From: Chryseobacterium sp. T16E-39 | GTDB lineage: Bacteria; Bacteroidota; Bacteroidia; Flavobacteriales; Weeksellaceae | Length of the DNA: 64,000 bases | Assembly (NCBI RefSeq): GCF_002216065.1 | Contig: NZ_CP022282.1 | Coordinates: forward strand, 1,488,001-1,552,000 | Direction: 5' to 3' | Shown: positions 58,396-64,000 of the stretch, in pieces | Position numbering within the stretch: the first letter of the stretch is position 1 | Layout: each line of letters starts with the position of its first letter | Program-made: the position numbers and the translations under genes | Notes under the pieces: model-generated | What the model was told of the DNA's origin: nothing | Seen by the model: only the letters and a program-made list of their open reading frames with translations | The model's database searches: none

Positions 58396-61300
58396 TCATT
58401 CCAAAATTTGAACACTACTTCCTTTTGTATGAGCATTCATCTGCGGCGCATAGTAATTCTGCATTGTGGTAATCCCATTCGAGAACTTCCCTGAAGCATT
58501 GGCAACATAATCATATTCAAATACATATTTACCTTTTGGCATATATTGAATATAGAAATTTGTAGAGGCATCTTTAGTAGATTGATAATATCCCAAAGAA
58601 TTTTTCCACTGATATCCCGATAAGGTATTTACAGGTTCAAATCCGGCAGCTCTCATATCTTTAATATGAATATATTCCATTGCACGATCGGTATTTAAAA
58701 TCATTCTTACTGTTACTTTATCCCCTACTTTCAGTGGAGTATCTCCAGAGATTTTCTGTAGCTCTTCTCCATTTACTGTTTTTACTTTTTTATAAAGCTC
58801 TTTCGTAATAGAGATATAATTTTCAGATGATTTTATCTTATCCAGATCTTCATAATACTGCCAGAACAATCCACCCTGAACAATTCCAGGTCCAGGTTTT
58901 GTGATGGTAACAGTACTTAGGTTTTTATCCACCACATCAGTTTTCACTGTTGATTTCACATATCCTGTTGCCTGTGTTTGTGGAGCTAGCTCTTTTCCAC
59001 CCCAAACGATCGTCGCTTTATCACTTTCAGCACCCGTCCACGATTTCCCTGAATTTAATATGGTGAAAATCACTTCTGAAGTCCCTCTTGAACTTCCCCA
59101 TGAGTTCACTTCTTTCTGAGTCACTAACCAGATCTTCATGTCTTCAATGAACTTCTGATCGTTCGGTTTTAATGTATTAAAGGCTTCAAGCGCACCCGCG
59201 TGATTCACTACTTTTGAGCTGAACCAGCCCCAGTCATTAAGATTCTGTTTCCAGTATACTCCTTGTGTTTTGGTATCTGTAGACGTTTCTTTAAGATAGT
59301 TCATTAATTTATCTGAAGTATCTTTCATTCCGTAATCATTCATCAGTAAAGCAGCACGGTGAAGTCCAAAGAATGTAAAATCAGTGATTTTTGCCGTTTT
59401 TGCTTTTTGTTTCACTAATGATTTCAAAGTAGCTCCTTTTCCTTTCAAAGGATATTGTTTTTCCCAATAGTTTCGGGTATCTAAATAATCCAGAGCCCAG
59501 TTGTTCCAGATATTTTCTTTGGTGTCAGCATATTTATTGATTTCATTATCTACATACTGCACCAATTGAGCAACCATTTCATTTTGTGTAGAACTTTGAT
59601 AATCCTTTACATTGTCTTTCAACCATGCGTTGATTTTTCCTAAATTTTTAAGAACATAGAGTGAAACTCCATAAGAGCTTGGATATCCTGAATACCATGA
59701 GAAACCTCCATCCGGATTTTGCAGTTTTTTGAAATCATCCCAATCCTGATTGATCGAGTTTTTCATCGTATTGACATCAAACAGCAATGCCAGTTTCTGC
59801 ATTTGTTCCTGTTCATTTTTACTTTCCAATACCCAAGGCGTTTCTTCTAATAACAATTGTTTTAATTCCTGATTTTTCTCAAGATTAGAAGTTAACAACC
59901 CTTTGCTTTGATATTCTTCGAAAATGGTTTTCATTTTCGGATTTGCTTTGAATATTTCAGAAGCCAGAACATCAGCAAACCATTTATTAAAGACCACATC
60001 AGCAGAACTGTTCTGATCATTTTTCAGACTTGGAAGTGCAAACATAATTTCCCAGATCGGGTTGGTCGTCAATTCCAACGTATTTGAAACATTAGATATA
60101 CTTGTTGAAGTCGCATCTTTAAGATTATCTAAAACAAACGTTTTAGTCTCTCCTTCTTTTACAAAAACCGGAACAGCATCTGTCACCAACATTCTATTCG
60201 GTAAAACAGCAATTGCCTGTTGCTCTCCATCGGAATAAGCACCAGCTTTTGCCACTACTTTCAGAATGATCGATGAAACATTATTGGGAACTTTTACTTT
60301 CCATGTTACTACTGAGTTTCCACTTTCATTTAGATCAAAATTCTGAGTATTTGAATTCAATCCAAATTTTGACGAAATATCTTCGTTGGTGAACGCATCG
60401 AAGATCTGTAAAATTGCGGAACCATTTAATCGCTTAGCAGTTAAATTAGAGAGTTTTGACTGAAGATTCAGCTCATCCCCTTCTCTTAAGAATCTCGGAT
60501 AATTTGGAGTTACTGAAAATTCTTTCTGTGTAACCACTTCTTTTTCTAACGTTGCTGCTCTGGCATCTTTTGTATGAGCAAGGAACATCAGTTTCCATTT
60601 TGTCAATGCTTCCGGAGAAGTGAATTCAAAATTAACGTTTCCTTCGGCGTCAGTTTTCAGATCCGGATAGAAAAATGCAGTCTCATTCAGATTTTGACGA
60701 ACAGGAACTTTTTCCAAAGATTCTTTGTTTTCAATAACATCTGTATATTCTTTCTTTTCTCTTTCACTTAATTGTCTTCCAGAATTCACAACATCTATTG
60801 CAGCATCTGCCATTACTTCTTGTTTTGCGGCAGCAACAGGAGCCGGCAACGCTTTATAAGAAATATTTCCACGAATTCTTACCCCGCTTGCCCTTCCTTC
60901 TAAATTTTGAAGACCTCCATTAGAATAATACAGCGAATTATCAAACCAGTCAAAAGCCGGTACATCCACATATTTTCCATTCATGTATTTGAGTCTCTTC
61001 TGATAATATTTCTGTAACAGATTTTGTCTGATATCATAAGAGGTAATAATAGTATAAGGTGTATATAATTTCTCCCAATTGAAGCTGTTGGCAGCAAACT
61101 GATCGAGAGACATATCATACATATTGGCCAATACTTCAGCATTGATCTTCTCTTTATCGTTACCCGACACTTTTACTGACCATTTTTCTTTAGAATTAGG
61201 TTCCAGCTTATCTCTAAATGTAACGGTTTCAATTTTCAGTGGCTGTTCAGAATCTTTTATTTTTAAATTAACGGATTCAGTCTGTACATCATTAAATGCA

Positions 61301-64000
61301 GCTACCTGAAACTGCACATTTAAAACAGATACACTTTTATCTTTAGGGATATCTACTGTATATTCTAAAACTCCGTTTTTAAGCTTATAGCTTTCGGAAA
61401 CGGTATTTCCGGAACCATTCTGTACAAATACATTCACCAAAGCATCCGGAATAGCCGAATACACATAAATTTTTGCTTTTTCACCTCTTGTGAATTCGTT
61501 TTTAGGTTCCAGAACTTTTAAGAATGTTTTCTGATTGGGTTTTAAAGAAGCTTTATCCCAAACACTGAAATTCTGTAAAGATTTTATGGTGTCTTTTCCT
61601 TCAATATTATAAAGCTCCAATTGGTAATCTCCTGTTTCCAATTTACCCAGATCAAGATTGGTTGCCAATTGTGCCGGGACATTTGAAGCTTCCTGAGTTT
61701 TAGTGAAAACTACTTTTCCAACCTTCCAATTCTTTAATTCATCGTTTTTATCAAACAGGTCATGTGGGAATTTTTTAATGAATTCCTCTTTACTTAATTT
61801 TGGTAAATTCTGAACTTCTGTCTCGAAGTTGCTTCTGAAAATCCTGTCAGGAGAATCCAGTTTAGATAATTTAACCTGATATGATTTTTTAAGATTCTGT
61901 TCGTTATAGTTTTTCGTTTCTACTTTTACCTTTACGTTTTCATCAGCAAAAGCATTTTTGATTTCATCTGCCTTAATATAATGGGATACTGATGCTACTT
62001 TCAGTTGTGTATTGGCCGTCTGTGTTTCCCCATTAATATCTGTCACAGAGGCATTGATCTCATAATTATCAATCTGGATGCCTTCTAATTTCTCATCTTT
62101 TTTAAGATCCAGACGAATGACAAATTCTCCTTTTTCATTTGTTTTTGCTTCTCCTAATATCGAGTTTTCATTATCATCCCCTTGTGGATACCACCAAAAG
62201 TATCTCCAACGGATATTGTGTTTTTTAATTTCATAGCTTACTGTGGTATTGCTTAGAGCAACTCCTGAAAACATGGCTGCTTTTCCTTTCAGTTCTATCG
62301 TCTGACCATATTTATATTCTTCTTTTACCGGATCGAAAGTCACCTCGAACTTTGGTCTCTTATATTCTTCTACCCGAATATCTTTATATCCCTGTGTATT
62401 GCCATCTGTATTCAGATAAAATACACCATTTAGTTTTCCTTTTGGTAAAATAAAACTTCCATGGTAAGATCCGAATTCATTCGTGGTGAAATTCTGTACA
62501 GAAACCTCCTGACCATTCGCATCCACCAATGTGATCTTTTGCTTCAAACCGGAAGCAACTCCTTCTATTTCTTTATCAATTTTAGTATTGATTACTTTAA
62601 AATAGACTGTTTGTCCAGGTCTGTAAATTGCTCTATCTGTAAAGATCTGAGCTTTTGTGCGAGCCTGTTTATTAGGGTTATAGTCAGAATAACCATCATT
62701 ACCATAAACCTGCATGATCTGATAATCGTTGGTCTTAGGCTGTTGAATTAAAAAAGTTCTGTAATATTCTTTATTCGTTGTTGCCGGAAATTTGAAAACT
62801 CCCTTATCGCTGGTTTTACCATCAACTTTATTTAAAGTTTTATTGGCTACAAATTCATAAAACGAAATATTCTCATTTACAACAGGTTTTCCATTTTCAC
62901 TGTTAACCAATTTCAATTCATTTGAAAGTTGATTTCTGTCTGTTTTGGATTGATAAATTACTTTATTGTTTGACACTAAGAAGTAGAAATTTTGCCTGTC
63001 ATCAGTAGCTTTCTCAGCACCTGCAACAGTATATTCTGCCACATAAATTCCTGAAGGTAAAGGTTGTATTTCAAGAGAAGTTTTATGAAGCTGATAATCT
63101 TTAAAATCAGGAAGCTGATAGGTCTCCTTTCTGATCAGGTTTTTCTTTAATTTACCAAATGTATTTCCATAAGAATTTCTGATATGTTGCATCAGTGAAG
63201 TAAAATCGTCTTTTACCTCATAGATGTTTATTGAAAATTCAGAAACATTTTTATGTTCAGCTACAAAGTGAATGGGAAGGTTAGCCTGAGTCTGTTCTTC
63301 ATATTTAATATTAAGATTCGGATTGATAATCTGTTCTTCCTTATTCTTTATATTTTCAAGAAACGGAGATTTTGGATATTGGCTCTTGGCCTGAACAGCA
63401 ACTGCTAAAGCTTCTTTTGATTGTTTTTTAGCAAGGTATTCGTTCATAACCTCTTCCATGATCAGTACTTTATAATCTCCTTCTGTATTGGATTTTAAAA
63501 GATTCTGCAACTGGGCAAGTTTATCCTTACACTGATTCGAGTTGCAGTTTTCAGAAAGCTTCTGATGCATAAAATACAATTTAGCATTTCCTGTATTCTG
63601 AGCAATTAATTCATCAAAAATTGTATTGATCTGAACTTTGTTTTCTACAAGTTCATTTTTTGTAAAAAGTCCATTTTCAGATAAGAAATTTATTTTCTTT
63701 AAAGAATACCAATCCCATAAAGTAGGAAAGTAAGCAATATCCTTTGTATTGGAAAAAGCACTTTTATATTTTTCCAATGTAATCTTCTTCATTTCCTGTT
63801 TTTGCTGATCGAGGTCCTTGAAGTTTTTATTGAGATAATTTTTAAAATCCAGCTTACTCCATGTTTCAATTTGTGAAACATCCTGTGAGTTCAGATTGGT
63901 TCTGCCATTGATCTCCCATGAGTGCTGGTTATAATAATCCAAAAAGAAACCACTTAACAGAACATCATAGACGATTTTTTCTTCGCCCTTCAACTGCTTT
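58396..64000 (-). CDS. Alpha-2-macroglobulin family protein, 5' end outside window, no thioester motif
   Basis: The frame is open to the window edge; a TTG at 63993 is not a convincing start since KQ precedes it in frame. About 1,867 residues are visible. The order is helical/TPR-like N-terminus (to about 220), MG-type domains, then QIFTDRAIYRPGQTVYFKV (the MG2 signature), REGDELNLQSKLSNL, and the complement-like (alpha/alpha) toroid with QNPDGGFSWYSGYPSSYG. It ends in a receptor-like domain. The thioester site CxEQ is absent: the aligned stretch reads NPIWEIMFALPSLKNDQ then NSSADVVFNKWFA. It would therefore trap proteases, if at all, without covalent linkage. Ecotin follows directly. Confidence 0.93.
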   Translation of the reverse strand, partial: KQLKGEEKIVYDVLLSGFFLDYYNQHSWEINGRTNLNSQDVSQIETWSKLDFKNYLNKNFKDLDQQKQEMKKITLEKYKSAFSNTKDIAYFPTLWDWYSLKKINFLSENGLFTKNELVENKVQINTIFDELIAQNTGNAKLYFMHQKLSENCNSNQCKDKLAQLQNLLKSNTEGDYKVLIMEEVMNEYLAKKQSKEALAVAVQAKSQYPKSPFLENIKNKEEQIINPNLNIKYEEQTQANLPIHFVAEHKNVSEFSINIYEVKDDFTSLMQHIRNSYGNTFGKLKKNLIRKETYQLPDFKDYQLHKTSLEIQPLPSGIYVAEYTVAGAEKATDDRQNFYFLVSNNKVIYQSKTDRNQLSNELKLVNSENGKPVVNENISFYEFVANKTLNKVDGKTSDKGVFKFPATTNKEYYRTFLIQQPKTNDYQIMQVYGNDGYSDYNPNKQARTKAQIFTDRAIYRPGQTVYFKVINTKIDKEIEGVASGLKQKITLVDANGQEVSVQNFTTNEFGSYHGSFILPKGKLNGVFYLNTDGNTQGYKDIRVEEYKRPKFEVTFDPVKEEYKYGQTIELKGKAAMFSGVALSNTTVSYEIKKHNIRWRYFWWYPQGDDNENSILGEAKTNEKGEFVIRLDLKKDEKLEGIQIDNYEINASVTDINGETQTANTQLKVASVSHYIKADEIKNAFADENVKVKVETKNYNEQNLKKSYQVKLSKLDSPDRIFRSNFETEVQNLPKLSKEEFIKKFPHDLFDKNDELKNWKVGKVVFTKTQEASNVPAQLATNLDLGKLETGDYQLELYNIEGKDTIKSLQNFSVWDKASLKPNQKTFLKVLEPKNEFTRGEKAKIYVYSAIPDALVNVFVQNGSGNTVSESYKLKNGVLEYTVDIPKDKSVSVLNVQFQVAAFNDVQTESVNLKIKDSEQPLKIETVTFRDKLEPNSKEKWSVKVSGNDKEKINAEVLANMYDMSLDQFAANSFNWEKLYTPYTIITSYDIRQNLLQKYYQKRLKYMNGKYVDVPAFDWFDNSLYYSNGGLQNLEGRASGVRIRGNISYKALPAPVAAAKQEVMADAAIDVVNSGRQLSEREKKEYTDVIENKESLEKVPVRQNLNETAFFYPDLKTDAEGNVNFEFTSPEALTKWKLMFLAHTKDARAATLEKEVVTQKEFSVTPNYPRFLREGDELNLQSKLSNLTAKRLNGSAILQIFDAFTNEDISSKFGLNSNTQNFDLNESGNSVVTWKVKVPNNVSSIILKVVAKAGAYSDGEQQAIAVLPNRMLVTDAVPVFVKEGETKTFVLDNLKDATSTSISNVSNTLELTTNPIWEIMFALPSLKNDQNSSADVVFNKWFADVLASEIFKANPKMKTIFEEYQSKGLLTSNLEKNQELKQLLLEETPWVLESKNEQEQMQKLALLFDVNTMKNSINQDWDDFKKLQNPDGGFSWYSGYPSSYGVSLYVLKNLGKINAWLKDNVKDYQSSTQNEMVAQLVQYVDNEINKYADTKENIWNNWALDYLDTRNYWEKQYPLKGKGATLKSLVKQKAKTAKITDFTFFGLHRAALLMNDYGMKDTSDKLMNYLKETSTDTKTQGVYWKQNLNDWGWFSSKVVNHAGALEAFNTLKPNDQKFIEDMKIWLVTQKEVNSWGSSRGTSEVIFTILNSGKSWTGAESDKATIVWGGKELAPQTQATGYVKSTVKTDVVDKNLSTVTITKPGPGIVQGGLFWQYYEDLDKIKSSENYISITKELYKKVKTVNGEELQKISGDTPLKVGDKVTVRMILNTDRAMEYIHIKDMRAAGFEPVNTLSGYQWKNSLGYYQSTKDASTNFYIQYMPKGKYVFEYDYVANASGKFSNGITTMQNYYAPQMNAHTKGSSVQILE

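Overview
The window looks like a chromosomal stretch from a Chryseobacterium-like member of the Bacteroidota (Flavobacteriia, Weeksellaceae). The pointers are AT-rich DNA, start codons mostly without Shine-Dalgarno sequences, promoter boxes of the Bacteroidota type (TAnnTTTG with an upstream TTG), a SusC/SusD pair, an intrinsic-looking class A2 beta-lactamase of the kind described in Chryseobacterium, and a short Cys-rich peptide with a Chryseobacterium-style bacteriocin leader. The genus is an inference. I found no tRNA, rRNA, CRISPR array, insertion sequence or prophage.

Layout. 1-5.9 kb: end of an AraC regulator, a DUF417 membrane protein, an ECF sigma factor with a membrane partner, an SDR protein without its catalytic Tyr/Lys, an aldehyde dehydrogenase of the GapN type, and a secreted thiol peroxidase. 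5.9-7.2 kb: a small accessory islet with the bacteriocin-like peptide, an unknown protein and a decayed TonB-plug-like gene. 7.2-13.4 kb: urocanate hydratase, a D-2-hydroxyacid dehydrogenase, small proteins, L-isoaspartate methyltransferase and a Gfo/Idh oxidoreductase. 13.5-17.6 kb: secreted GH5 glycosidase, class A beta-lactamase, 3-hydroxybutyryl-CoA dehydrogenase. 18-31 kb: mostly housekeeping (pheT, dnaN, dgkA, purL, purB), plus an orphan barstar-like inhibitor and small enzymes.

31.8-41 kb is a polysaccharide utilization locus on the minus strand: SusC, SusD, a PF10091 glucoamylase-family (GH144-like) enzyme, an alpha/beta-hydrolase and a GH3 beta-glucosidase. The combination suggests growth on a beta-glucan, most likely beta-1,2-glucan. 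41-48 kb holds small conserved genes, a deoxynucleoside kinase, a glutaminyl cyclotransferase and a CPA1 antiporter. 48-54 kb carries a bestrophin channel gene broken at an A7 run and a run of small proteins (VOC, SRPBCC, NTF2-like, DUF1398, DUF1569).

54-64 kb has a TolC/HlyD/ABC-2-permease export operon without an ATPase gene, and a second operon in which a thioester-less alpha-2-macroglobulin (cut by the window edge) is followed by an ecotin. These are two envelope protease inhibitors side by side. Transcription is well punctuated by strong hairpin terminators, many of them serving convergent genes.
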